Of a DNA stretch of 64,000 bases, positions 35,635 through 44,596 are shown in pieces. The notes below the pieces were generated by a model, which was not told the origin of the DNA, did not search any database, and saw only the letters and a list, made by a program, of their open reading frames with translations. The stretch is from Arthrobacter sp. FW306-2-2C-D06B (lineage in GTDB: Bacteria > Actinomycetota > Actinomycetes > Actinomycetales > Micrococcaceae): positions 2,542,001 through 2,606,000 of the forward strand of contig NZ_CP084560.1 of the NCBI RefSeq assembly GCF_021789175.1, read 5' to 3'. Positions within the stretch are counted from its first letter, which is position 1; every line of letters begins with the position of its first letter. The position numbers and the translations under genes were made by a program.

Positions 35635-37191
35635 TCACTGCTGCTGGTCCGATTGGCGGTCCCGCCAGTTGCTTTCGACCGGCCACACCGAGACCTGCTC
35701 ACGGACCGTGATGGAGGAACGGGGCAGTTCGACGGCGGGCAGTTGCGGGGAGTCCGAGAGTACCCAGGTGTCCTTGGAACCACCACCTTGGGAAGAGTTC
35801 ACGATGAGCGATCCTTCCTTCAGGGCAACCCGGGTCAGCCCGCCGGGCAGCACCCAGACGTCGTCGCCGTCGTTGACCGCGAACGGACGCAAGTCCACGT
35901 GCCGGGGGCCGAAGCGGTCTCCCGAAAGGGTTGGAACCGTGGAAAGCTGCAGCACGGGCTGGGCGATCCAGCCGCGCGGATCCGCCAACACCCGCTTCCG
36001 CAGGGCATCCAGCTCGTCCCGTGAAGCATCAGGACCGATCACCAGGCCCTTGCCTCCCGAACCATCCACCGGCTTGACCACGAGTTCCTCGAGCCGGTCG
36101 AGGACTTGCTCGCGCGCTTCCTTCTCTTCCAAGCGGAAAGTCTCCACGTTGGCGATCACGGGCTCTTCGTGCAGGTAGTAACGAATCAGGTCCGGCACGT
36201 AGGAATAGACCAGCTTGTCATCGGCCACACCGTTGCCTACGGCGTTCGCGATGGTCACCCCGCCTGCCCTGGCTGCGTTCACCAGTCCCGGACAGCCGAG
36301 CATGGAATCGGAGCGGAACTGCAGCGGATCCAGGAACTCATCATCGATCCGCTTGTAAATCACATCCACGCGCTGCTCGCCGGCCGTGGTGCGCATGTAG
36401 ACCCGGTTACCGCGGCAGATCAGGTCCCTGCCCTCTACCAGTTCAACGCCCATCAACCCGGCCAGCAGTGTGTGTTCGAAGTAGGCGCTGTTGAAGACGC
36501 CAGGGGTCAAGACCACCACGGTGGGGTCGTCCACCCCCGACGGCGCGGTCTTCCGCAACGCCGACAGCAGACGGCGCGGGTATTCCTCGACCGGACGGAT
36601 GTGCTGCTGCCCGAACGCCTCCGGCAAACCCTTTGCCATCGCCCGCCGGTTCTCCAACACGTACGACACCCCGGAAGGCACGCGGACGTTGTCCTCCAGA
36701 ACCCGGAACGTGCCCGCGGCATCGCGGACGACGTCGATACCGGACACGTGTACGCGCACTCCGCCGGCGGGCTCGAAACCATGCACCGCCCGGTGGAAAT
36801 GCGCACTGGTGGTCACCAATGCCCGCGGCACTACTCCGTCAGCGACCACCGCCATCCGACCGTAGACATCGTCCAGAAACGCCTCCAAGGCGCGGACGCG
36901 CTGCTTGACCCCACGCTCAAGGACGTCCCATTCGTCAGCCGGAATCACCCTTGGCACGATATCCAGCGGGAAGGGTCTCTCCTCCCCCGCATAATCGAAG
37001 GTCACGCCGCGGTCCAGGAAGGTCCGTGCCATCGACTCGGCACGGGCGCTCACATCGGCAAGTGAAAGCTCGCGGAGTGCGCCGTCCACCTGGCCGTAGG
37101 ACTTTCGGGCAACGGTGCCTGGGGCGAACATTTCGTCGTAGGCGCCGGAGCGGGCGGCGGCCTCGGAGTAATCCCGGAATAGCTCTGACAT
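35635..37191 (-). CDS. Circularly permuted ATP-grasp type protein
   Basis: 518 aa, of the family formerly DUF404/407. It has DIVPRVIPADEWDVLERGVKQR, VLEDNVRVPSGVSYVLENR, VVLTPGVFNSAYFEH, and the ATP-grasp phosphate-binding loop KPVDGSGGKGLVIGP near residue 390. It probably links an amine to a carboxylate using ATP. Start ATG 37191 (MSELFRDY) is chosen; an upstream frame to 37242 has no ribosome-binding site. It leads the trio, diverging from the YeiH-type transporter gene. Confidence 0.91.
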   Translation of the reverse strand: MSELFRDYSEAAARSGAYDEMFAPGTVARKSYGQVDGALRELSLADVSARAESMARTFLDRGVTFDYAGEERPFPLDIVPRVIPADEWDVLERGVKQRVRALEAFLDDVYGRMAVVADGVVPRALVTTSAHFHRAVHGFEPAGGVRVHVSGIDVVRDAAGTFRVLEDNVRVPSGVSYVLENRRAMAKGLPEAFGQQHIRPVEEYPRRLLSALRKTAPSGVDDPTVVVLTPGVFNSAYFEHTLLAGLMGVELVEGRDLICRGNRVYMRTTAGEQRVDVIYKRIDDEFLDPLQFRSDSMLGCPGLVNAARAGGVTIANAVGNGVADDKLVYSYVPDLIRYYLHEEPVIANVETFRLEEKEAREQVLDRLEELVVKPVDGSGGKGLVIGPDASRDELDALRKRVLADPRGWIAQPVLQLSTVPTLSGDRFGPRHVDLRPFAVNDGDDVWVLPGGLTRVALKEGSLIVNSSQGGGSKDTWVLSDSPQLPAVELPRSSITVREQVSVWPVESNWRDRQSDQQQ

Positions 37192-37304
37192 GGGATTCAG
37201 ACAATCACCTTTTCGATTACGAACGCATTTCGCGTCCTGCATGTTGCGATACCAAGTGTGAACCCGGTTCGCATTTCAGCGCTTGCATGCATCAAGGTTG
37301 ACGA

Positions 37305-38348
37305 ATGCACCCCCATCGTTTCGCGGCCTCCGTCTCCCGATGGGGAGCCGGGATTGTCATGGCAGTGGCAGCCACTGGACTTGCCTTCATCGTCCATGCC
37401 CTGCTTCCCCCCATCCCTGCCATGACAGCCGCTGTAGCGCTGGGTTTGTTAGCTGCAAATATACCGGGCACGGCGGCATGGGCTGCCGGACGCGCCCGCC
37501 CGGGGCTGGACTTCGCCGGCAAGCACCACATGCGGGCGGGCATCGTGCTACTGGGCTTGAAGGTCAGCGTTGTCGATGTCCTCGACCTTGGCTGGTTTGC
37601 GCTCGTCCTGATCGCCGCCGTCGTGCTCCTCAGTTTCGCCGGCACGTATGGGCTGGCCCGCCTGGTGAAGCTTCCGCGAGAGGGCGCCCTGCTGATAGCC
37701 ACCGGCTTCTCCATTTGCGGCGCCTCGGCGATCGGCGCCATGGCCGCGGTGCGCCGCATCAAACACCAGGACACTGTCCTGCCCGTTGCCCTGGTGACGC
37801 TTTGCGGGACGCTCGCCATCGGCGTCCTGCCACTGCTCATGCACCCCTTGGGCCTGAGCCCTGAACAATTCGGGGCCTGGACCGGCGCTTCCGTGCACGA
37901 CGTCGGCCAGGTGGTCGCGACGGCACAGACCGCCGGTCCCGTGGCGCTGGCGCTCGCCGTCGTCGTGAAACTGACCAGGGTGGTCCTGCTCGCCCCCATC
38001 GTTGCCGGAGCCGGGCTCACGCAACGATGGTCGATGCGTCGGAAGTCGCGCAACGGCACCGAAGCGAACGACGACGGCGGCAAGTTCCCGCCGATCGTCC
38101 CGCTCTTCGTGCTCGGGTTCATCGCGATGGTGGCCGTACGTTCCTTGGGCTGGTTGGGCCCGGGCGTGCTGGACGCAGCGGGAGCACTCCAGGACATCCT
38201 GCTCGCCTCGGCCCTGTTCGGGCTGGGTTCGGCGGTCCGTGTCCGCACCCTGTTGCACACGGGTGGCCGCGCCGCGCTCGTTGCGCTTGGCTCCTGGTTC
38301 CTGATCGCCCTGTTGGGCTTGGGCGCCGTCTTGCTCATGATTAGATAG
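37305..38348 (+). CDS. Putative sulfate exporter family transporter (YeiH/UPF0324)
   Basis: 347 aa with about ten hydrophobic segments. Family motifs: MRAGIVLLGLKVS, ATGFSICGASAIGAMAAV, WTGASVHDVGQVVATAQ, VVKLTRVVLLAPIV. The YeiH family is proposed to export sulfate or related anions; direct evidence is limited. A short hydrophilic loop (residues 245-262) sits between helices. The 112-bp region upstream, shared with the ATP-grasp gene, should hold divergent promoters. pepN follows after 4 bp. Confidence 0.88.
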   Translation: MHPHRFAASVSRWGAGIVMAVAATGLAFIVHALLPPIPAMTAAVALGLLAANIPGTAAWAAGRARPGLDFAGKHHMRAGIVLLGLKVSVVDVLDLGWFALVLIAAVVLLSFAGTYGLARLVKLPREGALLIATGFSICGASAIGAMAAVRRIKHQDTVLPVALVTLCGTLAIGVLPLLMHPLGLSPEQFGAWTGASVHDVGQVVATAQTAGPVALALAVVVKLTRVVLLAPIVAGAGLTQRWSMRRKSRNGTEANDDGGKFPPIVPLFVLGFIAMVAVRSLGWLGPGVLDAAGALQDILLASALFGLGSAVRVRTLLHTGGRAALVALGSWFLIALLGLGAVLLMIR

Positions 38349-38352
38349 CTGG

Positions 38353-40992
38353 GTGTCGAATCACAACTTGGCGCGCGCTGAAGCCGCCACCCGTTCAGCC
38401 CTGATCAGCACCCACAGCTACGATGTCTCCCTTGACGTCCGCCAAGCCGCCGATACGGGCGTGCCAGGGTACACAAGCCGCAGCGTCATCAACTTTTCGG
38501 CACAGCCTGGTTCCTCCACCTTCCTGGATTTCATCCACGGTGGCGTGCACAGCGTCTTCCTCAACGGAAAAGGGCTCGACGTCGCCGAGGTAGTGGACGG
38601 CGACAGGATCCACCTCAACAATCTCCAGGCCGAAAACCAGGTCACGGTCACCGGAACCGCCCTTTACAGCCGGTCCGGAGAGGGCATGCACCGATTCGTC
38701 GATCCCGCCGACGGTCAGTGCTACCTCTACACGCAATACGAACCGGCGGACGCCCGCCGCGTCTTCGCGAACTTCGAACAGCCGGACCTGAAGGCCGAAT
38801 TCACCTTCCACGTCATGGCGCCTTCCGCCTGGCAGGTGGCCTCCAACGGCGCCGAGCTCTCCCGTACGCAACTCACGAGCGATCCGGCCACGAGCCGCTG
38901 GGATTTCGCCACCACCCAGCGGATGTCCACCTACATCACCACCGTCCTCGCCGGTCCCTATTTCCGCGCCACGGACCACTGGAGCAAGACGCTCGACGAC
39001 GGGACCCGCCTTGAGGTTCCGCTGGCGCTCTATTGCCGCGCATCTATGCAGGAGTCCTTCGATGCCGCCGAGCTTTTCCGGCTGACGAAGAACGGCCTGG
39101 ACTTCTTCAACGAGCTCTTCGACTACCCGTACCCGTGGGGGAAGTACGATCAGGCGTTCGTGCCCGAGTACAACCTTGGCGCCATGGAGAATCCCGGCCT
39201 GGTCACCTTCACCGAGAAATACGTCTTCACTTCGCGGGCCACCGATGCCCAGTACCAAGCCCGCGCCAACACCCTCATGCACGAGATGGCCCACATGTGG
39301 TTCGGAGACCTCGTGACCATGACCTGGTGGGATGATCTCTGGCTCAAGGAATCCTTCGCCGACTACATGGGCACCCTCGGCGTGGACAGGGCCACGGACT
39401 GGGACAGCGCCTGGGTGAATTTCGCGAACAAGCGCAAGTCCTGGGCCTACGTGCAGGACCAGTTGCCCACGACCCACCCGATCGTCGCGGACATTCCGGA
39501 CCTGGAAGCCGCCAAGCAGAACTTCGACGGCATTACCTATGCCAAGGGTGCATCCGTCCTGAAGCAATTGGTGGCCTACGTCGGGTTCGAGGCGTTCATT
39601 GCCGGCTCGCGACGCTACTTCAAGGATCACGAGTACGGCAACACCTCATTGACCGACCTCCTCGAAGCCCTGGGCACGGCATCGGGCCGGGACCTTGGCA
39701 CGTGGGCCCGCCAGTGGCTGCAGACATCGGGGATCTCCACCATTGCGGCCGAAATCTCCGGGAGCGGCGATGCCATGGCGGCAGTCACCGTGCGCCAGGA
39801 CTCCGTGGACCCCATCACGGGCAAGCAGGAACACCGGCCGCATAGGCTCAGGATCGGTCTCTACAACTTTGATGACGGCGGCCGGTTGCACCGCACGGAG
39901 GGCATCGAGCTGGACATCGAAGGCGCCGACACGCCCGTCGCGGAACTCGCGGGAAAGCCGCGCCCGTCCCTCCTCCTCGTCAACGACGACGACCTCAGTT
40001 ATGCCAAGGTGCGCCTCGATGCGGAGTCCGAGGCAACCGTGCGTTCCTCCTTGGACCGGCTCAGCGATCCGATGGCCCGGGCGTTGTGCTGGACAGCCTT
40101 GTGGGATTCAGCGCGCGACGCCGTTACCCCCGCGGCGCTGTACGTCGCCGCCGTCGAACGCTTCGCCCCGGCCGAACCGGGAATCGGCGTCCTTCTGAAC
40201 GTTCTGGGCAACGCGGTGACCGCCGTCGAGCGCTACGTCCCCGCTCCGCAGCGGTACGAGGTCCGGGCGAGCCTGATGGCGGCCAGCGCGATGCAGCTGC
40301 GGACCTCCGAGCCGGGTTCCGACCAGCAACTCGCGTGGGCCAGGACTCTGGCGGAATTGTCGCGCCATGACGGCGCGTATGTCGAGTTCTTCCGAGGCCT
40401 TCTCACCGGAAGCGTGATAGTGGACGGCCTCACGGTGGATGCGGATCTTCGGTGGAGCCTGTGGCAGGCATTGGCAGCCAACGGAGCGGCCACGCTACCG
40501 GAACTGGATGCCGAACTCGCCCTGGACCACACCGCGGCGGGACGCGAAGGCCATGCCCTGGCCGCAGCTGCCCGTCCGGATGCCGCCGTCAAGACGGCCG
40601 CATGGGATGCCGCGGTCGACGACACCGGGCTCTCCAACGAGATCCTGAGCGCGGCCATCGCAGGTTTCTCCCTTGCCCCGTCCGGGCTCCTGGATGGCTT
40701 CACCGAACCGTACTTCGACTGCTTGGAAGATATCTGGCACTCGCGGAGCATCGAGATCGCGAGCCGGATTGTGCGGGGCCTGTTCCCCTCAGCCCAGGAT
40801 CTGCAAGCGGGAATGGCTCCCGCAGACCATCCTGTGCTTCGGCGCACGGACGATTGGCTCAGCGCCCACACCGCAGCTCCGCGGGCGCTCCGGCGCATCG
40901 TCATTGAGCAGCGCAGCCATTTGTTCCGCGCGCTGACGGCCCAAGCCGCCGGTGCGTCGCAACAAGATGCCGGAGGGCCGCAGCAGGGCTGA
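38353..40992 (+). CDS. pepN: Aminopeptidase N (M1 family)
   Basis: 879-aa zinc metallopeptidase that removes N-terminal residues from peptides. The substrate-anchoring motif GAMEN starts at residue 276, the zinc motif is HEMAH at 310-314, and the third ligand is Glu333. N-terminal beta domain, thermolysin-like core and a C-terminal helical superdomain give normal M1 length. GTG 38353 follows the transporter stop by 4 bp and lacks a clear ribosome-binding site, so coupling is likely. It may act downstream of proteasome peptides, which is inference. Confidence 0.96.
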   Translation: MSNHNLARAEAATRSALISTHSYDVSLDVRQAADTGVPGYTSRSVINFSAQPGSSTFLDFIHGGVHSVFLNGKGLDVAEVVDGDRIHLNNLQAENQVTVTGTALYSRSGEGMHRFVDPADGQCYLYTQYEPADARRVFANFEQPDLKAEFTFHVMAPSAWQVASNGAELSRTQLTSDPATSRWDFATTQRMSTYITTVLAGPYFRATDHWSKTLDDGTRLEVPLALYCRASMQESFDAAELFRLTKNGLDFFNELFDYPYPWGKYDQAFVPEYNLGAMENPGLVTFTEKYVFTSRATDAQYQARANTLMHEMAHMWFGDLVTMTWWDDLWLKESFADYMGTLGVDRATDWDSAWVNFANKRKSWAYVQDQLPTTHPIVADIPDLEAAKQNFDGITYAKGASVLKQLVAYVGFEAFIAGSRRYFKDHEYGNTSLTDLLEALGTASGRDLGTWARQWLQTSGISTIAAEISGSGDAMAAVTVRQDSVDPITGKQEHRPHRLRIGLYNFDDGGRLHRTEGIELDIEGADTPVAELAGKPRPSLLLVNDDDLSYAKVRLDAESEATVRSSLDRLSDPMARALCWTALWDSARDAVTPAALYVAAVERFAPAEPGIGVLLNVLGNAVTAVERYVPAPQRYEVRASLMAASAMQLRTSEPGSDQQLAWARTLAELSRHDGAYVEFFRGLLTGSVIVDGLTVDADLRWSLWQALAANGAATLPELDAELALDHTAAGREGHALAAAARPDAAVKTAAWDAAVDDTGLSNEILSAAIAGFSLAPSGLLDGFTEPYFDCLEDIWHSRSIEIASRIVRGLFPSAQDLQAGMAPADHPVLRRTDDWLSAHTAAPRALRRIVIEQRSHLFRALTAQAAGASQQDAGGPQQG

Positions 40993-41107
40993 CTCGGGGG
41001 CGGCAATCCGGGGCTGACGAGCCGGCCTTGAACCAAGGGGATCGCCGGTGTCGTCTTTAGATGCAAAGCCCGGCGCCCCGCATGGGCCTTTCTTGAGGAC
41101 GGTCACC

Positions 41108-41515
41108 ATGAAGTTTCCCCGCCCCGTGCTTGCCGCCGCAGCGCTGGGCACCACCCTTTTGCTCGGAGCCTGCTTCGGCGGACAGCCGGCCGCTCCGGTG
41201 TCTGCAAGCCCGCCGGCGAGTACCACGCCCGCCCCAAGCACGCCGTCACCAGCGCCGACAACGACGCCGACTCCCGCAACGCCGTCGACGAGCCCGACGG
41301 CGACGCCAACCGCGCCCCCGGCGGTTTCGTCCCCTGCCCCGCCAGCCACAGTCCCGCCCGCCGTCGTTCCGCCACCCCCAGCGCCGCCGGCCGTCGTTCC
41401 GCCTCCAGCACCGGCGCTTCCCCACATGGCTCCGCCGCCGCCGCGGCACCCGAATGGCGGCGACCGCGACGGCGACGATAACGGCGGACCGGATGACGGC
41501 GATGGAAACCGGTAG
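41108..41515 (+). CDS. Proline/threonine-rich lipoprotein
   Basis: 135 aa from ATG 41108. The signal peptide MKFPRPVLAAAALGTTLLLGAC ends in the lipobox LGAC (split across the limit here: LLLGAC). The rest is low complexity: Ser/Thr/Pro/Ala repeats, proline runs (PPPPAPPAVVPPP), then an Asp/Gly-rich tail. It should be an extended, surface-exposed anchor or spacer. GAGGACGG lies upstream. Its 3' end overlaps the start of the next lipoprotein gene in another frame. Confidence 0.78.
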   Translation: MKFPRPVLAAAALGTTLLLGACFGGQPAAPVSASPPASTTPAPSTPSPAPTTTPTPATPSTSPTATPTAPPAVSSPAPPATVPPAVVPPPPAPPAVVPPPAPALPHMAPPPPRHPNGGDRDGDDNGGPDDGDGNR

Positions 41516-42134
41516 CGTGCCACTTCGCCATAGGACAACGCTGCTCGCCGGGCTCTTCCTGGGAACGACCATCGCGCTGATGGCCGTCGCAGCTTGCAGT
41601 TCGGCTGTTCAAAGCCCGGGTTCCCGCACCGTTCAGTCCACGGAAGCGCCGTTCGCGTGGTTCAAGCCAGCACCGGCACCGGCCGGGTGGAAAACCATGG
41701 AACTTCCGGACGGCACGGGGGTCCTTTCGGTCCCACCCGATGCCAGCCCTGTGGAAAGCGATCCCGGCAGCGTGTCCGCGGCTGTCTCGTCGTCAACCGG
41801 CGAACTGGCGATATACCTCAACGCCACGCCCCGGCAGGGCAGCGAGACGCTGGACAATTGGAACAGCTTCAGGCTCGATCACCTGGCGGACGAGAACTCC
41901 TCGTCACCCAGCGAAATCGCTGAGCGAACCGGAATGGCTTTCCGCGGAGGCACGGGTTCCTGCGTGGAGGACAGCTATGTGACCCACGTGGGCAACAATC
42001 GCTACCGCGAGATAGCTTGCCTCGTAGCGGGCAGCAAGGGCAGCAGCGTCCTCATCGTGGCGGCTCCCGCCGATTCATGGCCGCTCTACAGTCCGGTCAT
42101 GGAACAGGCAGTGAACGCGTACCGGGCCGGGTAA
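41493..42134 (+). CDS. Lipoprotein of unknown function
   Basis: Up to 213 aa. After a short lead the signal peptide LLAGLFLGTTIALMAVAAC has lipobox VAAC. The mature part is a compact domain with two Cys (GSCVEDSYV and REIACLVAG), perhaps a disulfide, and an EC-like beta pattern. Start is uncertain: ATG 41493, ATG 41502 or GTG 41517 all fit; the first two overlap the preceding lipoprotein gene. The longer frame back to 41130 runs antiparallel in frame to the Pro-rich gene and is a shadow. No family recognised. Confidence 0.75.
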   Translation: MTAMETGSVPLRHRTTLLAGLFLGTTIALMAVAACSSAVQSPGSRTVQSTEAPFAWFKPAPAPAGWKTMELPDGTGVLSVPPDASPVESDPGSVSAAVSSSTGELAIYLNATPRQGSETLDNWNSFRLDHLADENSSSPSEIAERTGMAFRGGTGSCVEDSYVTHVGNNRYREIACLVAGSKGSSVLIVAAPADSWPLYSPVMEQAVNAYRAG

Positions 42135-42142
42135 CTAGGGAA

Positions 42143-42210
42143 CCCCGGCAGTTAAGGGACACCCGCAGTTAAGGGACACGCGCGGTTAAGGAACACCCGC
42201 AGTTAAGGGA
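42143..42210. repeat. 17-bp tandem repeat, four units
   Basis: Four consecutive units: CCCCGGCAGTTAAGGGA, CACCCGCAGTTAAGGGA, CACGCGCGGTTAAGGAA, CACCCGCAGTTAAGGGA. The array fills the gap between a plus-strand lipoprotein gene and the lipoate ligase-like gene; the ligase stop codon (TAA) is inside unit 4. It may be a slippage-derived micro-array or a protein-binding cluster. Confidence 0.9.
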
Positions 42211-43300
42211 CACGGTGCAGCCATTCTTCGGTACCGAACTTTGACTGCACCCGCTCCCGGGCTGTTGCAAGTTCGACGTCTGTGATGCGGGACTCCGTGG
42301 CCCCGTAGCGCTCGGAGAAAACCTCCTGCATGGCCTTGATGATCTCAGTTCGCGCCAGGCCGGTTTGCCGGCGGAGCGGATCCACACGCTTCTTTGCGCT
42401 GCGGGTTCCTTTGTCGGAAAGCTTTTCCTTGCCGATGCGCAGGACCTCCACCATCTTGTCGGCGTCGATGTCGTAGCTCATGGTGACGTGGTGCAGCATG
42501 CCGCCGTTGGCGAGGCGCTTTTGCGCGGCGCCGCCGATCTTGCCTTGCCCGGTGGCGATGTCATTGAGCGGGACATAGAACGCGGCGATGCCCAGCTTTT
42601 CCAGGGCAGCCATGACCCACGCGTCCAGGAACGCGTAGGAGTCGGCAAAGCTGATGCCATCCACGAGGCTCTGTGGCACATAGAGCGAATAGGTGATGCA
42701 GTTTCCGGCCTCCATGAACATCGCTCCCCCGCCGCTGATGCGCCGGACCACCGTGATGCCGTGGCGCGCGACGCCGTCGGGATCCACCTCGTTGCGGTAA
42801 GACTGGAAGCTGCCGATCACCACTGACGGCTCTTCCCAGTCCCAGAAGCGCAAGGTGGGGTTCCGGAGCCCGGCCCCGACCTGCTCCGTGAGGACCTCGT
42901 CCAGCGCTACGTTGAGGTGCGTGGGGAGGACCGACGGCGGGATGACCTCCCACTGGTGGTCCGCCCACCCGCTGGCCTTGGACAGCGCCCTTCGGACAGC
43001 AACAGCGACGGCGTCGGCGGAGAAGCCGAACAGGACCGAGTCGGCAGGCAGCGCGGCTGAGACAGCAGCGGAAATCTCGGTCGCCGTCGAACTTTCCGGA
43101 AGGCCCATGAGCGCCCGGTTGATGTCCATCAGGGCCTCGTCCGGTTCCAGGAAGAAGTCGCCACTGAGTGAGACGTTCGCGAACCGACCGTCCACGACGT
43201 CCAGGTCAACTACGACGAGTTTTCCGCCGGGGACCTTGTATTCGCCATGGAGCCGGGGTTCGCCATGTTGGAATGCCATGCTGGAAGTCATGGTTTCCAT
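42203..43300 (-). CDS. Lipoate-protein ligase A family protein (accessory domain N-terminal)
   Basis: 365 aa. The catalytic BPL/LplA fold spans about residues 110-330 with PSVVIGSFQSYRNEVD, RRISGGGAMFMEAGNCITYSLY and GQGKIGGAAQKRLANGGMLHHV (lipoyl-AMP binding Lys). The first ~95 residues resemble the lipoate ligase accessory domain, which in E. coli LplA is C-terminal, so the domain order is swapped. The C-terminus ends within the tandem repeat. Probably loads lipoate on E2 or GcvH; octanoyl transferase role is also possible. Confidence 0.84.
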   Translation of the reverse strand: METMTSSMAFQHGEPRLHGEYKVPGGKLVVVDLDVVDGRFANVSLSGDFFLEPDEALMDINRALMGLPESSTATEISAAVSAALPADSVLFGFSADAVAVAVRRALSKASGWADHQWEVIPPSVLPTHLNVALDEVLTEQVGAGLRNPTLRFWDWEEPSVVIGSFQSYRNEVDPDGVARHGITVVRRISGGGAMFMEAGNCITYSLYVPQSLVDGISFADSYAFLDAWVMAALEKLGIAAFYVPLNDIATGQGKIGGAAQKRLANGGMLHHVTMSYDIDADKMVEVLRIGKEKLSDKGTRSAKKRVDPLRRQTGLARTEIIKAMQEVFSERYGATESRITDVELATARERVQSKFGTEEWLHRVP

Positions 43301-43315
43301 CCTGCCGGAAAACGC

Positions 43316-43357
43316 GAAAGCCCGCAGCCGCCGAAGATACGGCGGGTGCGGGCTTTC
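43316..43357 (-). terminator. Terminator of rpmE2
   Basis: 17-nt arm GAAAGCCCGCAGCCGCC pairs with GGCGGGTGCGGGCTTTC (one mismatch), 25 bp beyond the L31 stop; on the minus strand GCGTTTTCC follows. It also stands just upstream of the lipoate ligase-like gene, so that gene likely has its own promoter. Confidence 0.85.
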
Positions 43358-43381
43358 ACAGAAGCTTGGAGGTGAAGTTGA

Positions 43382-43639
43382 TTACTTCTTGCCGCCGAAG
43401 CCCTTGAAGCGAGCGTTGAAGCGCTCGACGCGGCCTGCAGAGTCCATGATGCGCTGCTTGCCCGTGTAGAACGGGTGGGACTCCGAGGAGATTTCGACGT
43501 CGATGACCGGGTAGGTGTTGCCGTCTTCCCACTCGATGGTCTTGGAAGAAGACACGGTGGACTTGGTCAGGAACTTGACGCCGGAAGCCAGGTCGTTGAA
43601 TACAACAGCTTCGTACTTCGGGTGGATATCAGACTTCAT
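43382..43639 (-). CDS. rpmE2: 50S ribosomal protein L31 type B
   Basis: 85 aa beginning [20 protein letters not shown] and ending RFKGFGGKK. It is the longer type B form and has no CxxC zinc motif, so it is the zinc-independent paralogue that replaces the Cys-containing L31 when zinc is low. Such genes are often Zur-regulated; I see no clear Zur palindrome upstream. The 140 bp upstream holds a small AGCTGG/CCAGCT hairpin of unknown meaning. Confidence 0.95.
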   Translation of the reverse strand: MKSDIHPKYEAVVFNDLASGVKFLTKSTVSSSKTIEWEDGNTYPVIDVEISSESHPFYTGKQRIMDSAGRVERFNARFKGFGGKK

Positions 43640-43780
43640 AATGGGACCTTTTGTTCACGCAGCTGGATTTTGCCAGCTGCCAGGTATGAATGGATTCGGT
43701 CCGCGCACTGAAAACAGATAGCCAGTGCCGGGCCAACAATCAATCATAGCGGAAACCGCACCTTCCTTGAACCAGCCGCG

Positions 43781-44590
43781 TCAGTCGCGCGGGCGCAACT
43801 CCCAGAAGGCCACGGCAGAGGCGGCAGCGACGTTGAGCGAGTCGACGCCTGCGCGCATGGGTATCCTAACGGCGAGGTCGACGGCGGCGAGCGTCTCCGG
43901 GCTCATGCCCGCGCCTTCTGTGCCGAGCACGAGGGCGAGCTTGCCGGGGTTGCTTGCGGCAAGCGCGTCAAGGTCCACGGCGTCGTCAGTCAGCTCCATG
44001 GCGGCGACGGTGAAGCCCTGCTCCTTGAGCCGTTCGAGGTCGCCCGGCCAGGCCTCCAGCCGTGCCCAGGGAACCTGGAAGACGGTGCCCATGCTCACCC
44101 GGACGCTGCGGCGGTACAGGGGGTCCCCGCAGCGCGGGGAAACGAGCACGGCGTCCACTCCCAGCGCGGCCGCGGAACGGAAAATGGCCCCGACGTTCGT
44201 GTGGTCGACGACGTCCTCGAGGACAGCCACCCGATGCGCCCCGGCAAGAAGTTCTTCAAGGGGCACCGGCGCCGGCCGATGCATGGCTGCCATGGCTCCG
44301 CGGTGCAGGTGGAATCCCGTGATTTCCTCAAGCAGGGACGCCTTGCCGACGTAGACCGGCACCTCGGGGAACTGTTGGAAAACGTCGTCGAGATCCTCCA
44401 GCCATTTCTCCGCCAGGAAGAAGGATCGGGGCTGGTGGCCGGCCGCAAGGGCGCGTCGCAGCACCCGGGACGATTCGGCGATGTACATGCCCTCGAGGGG
44501 CTCGCGGAGCTTGCGGAGGTGGACATCCGTCAGTTGCGTGTAGTCGGCAACGCGCGGGTCGGCGGCGGACTCGAGGTAGTGGAAAGTCAC
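43781..44590 (-). CDS. TrmH/SpoU family RNA 2'-O-methyltransferase
   Basis: 269-aa SPOUT methyltransferase. N-terminal L30e-like substrate domain (LREPLEGMYIAESSRVLRRAL), then the three knot motifs: VVDHTNVGAIFRSAAALGVDAVL, LALVLGTEGAGMSPET and VRIPMRAGVDSLNVAAASAV. It methylates rRNA or tRNA ribose; target base not predictable. It is 6 bp after the TSUP gene on the same strand. Confidence 0.91.
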   Translation of the reverse strand: MTFHYLESAADPRVADYTQLTDVHLRKLREPLEGMYIAESSRVLRRALAAGHQPRSFFLAEKWLEDLDDVFQQFPEVPVYVGKASLLEEITGFHLHRGAMAAMHRPAPVPLEELLAGAHRVAVLEDVVDHTNVGAIFRSAAALGVDAVLVSPRCGDPLYRRSVRVSMGTVFQVPWARLEAWPGDLERLKEQGFTVAAMELTDDAVDLDALAASNPGKLALVLGTEGAGMSPETLAAVDLAVRIPMRAGVDSLNVAAASAVAFWELRPRD

Positions 44591-44596
44591 GGGTTC

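Noticed and set aside
41130..41492. Arg-rich N-terminal extension of the second lipoprotein
   Set aside because: It is the shifted frame of the Pro-rich lipoprotein; the signal peptide begins later.
43640..43780. Zur box upstream of rpmE2
   Set aside because: The AT-rich stretch (CTGAAAACAGATAG) is not palindromic.
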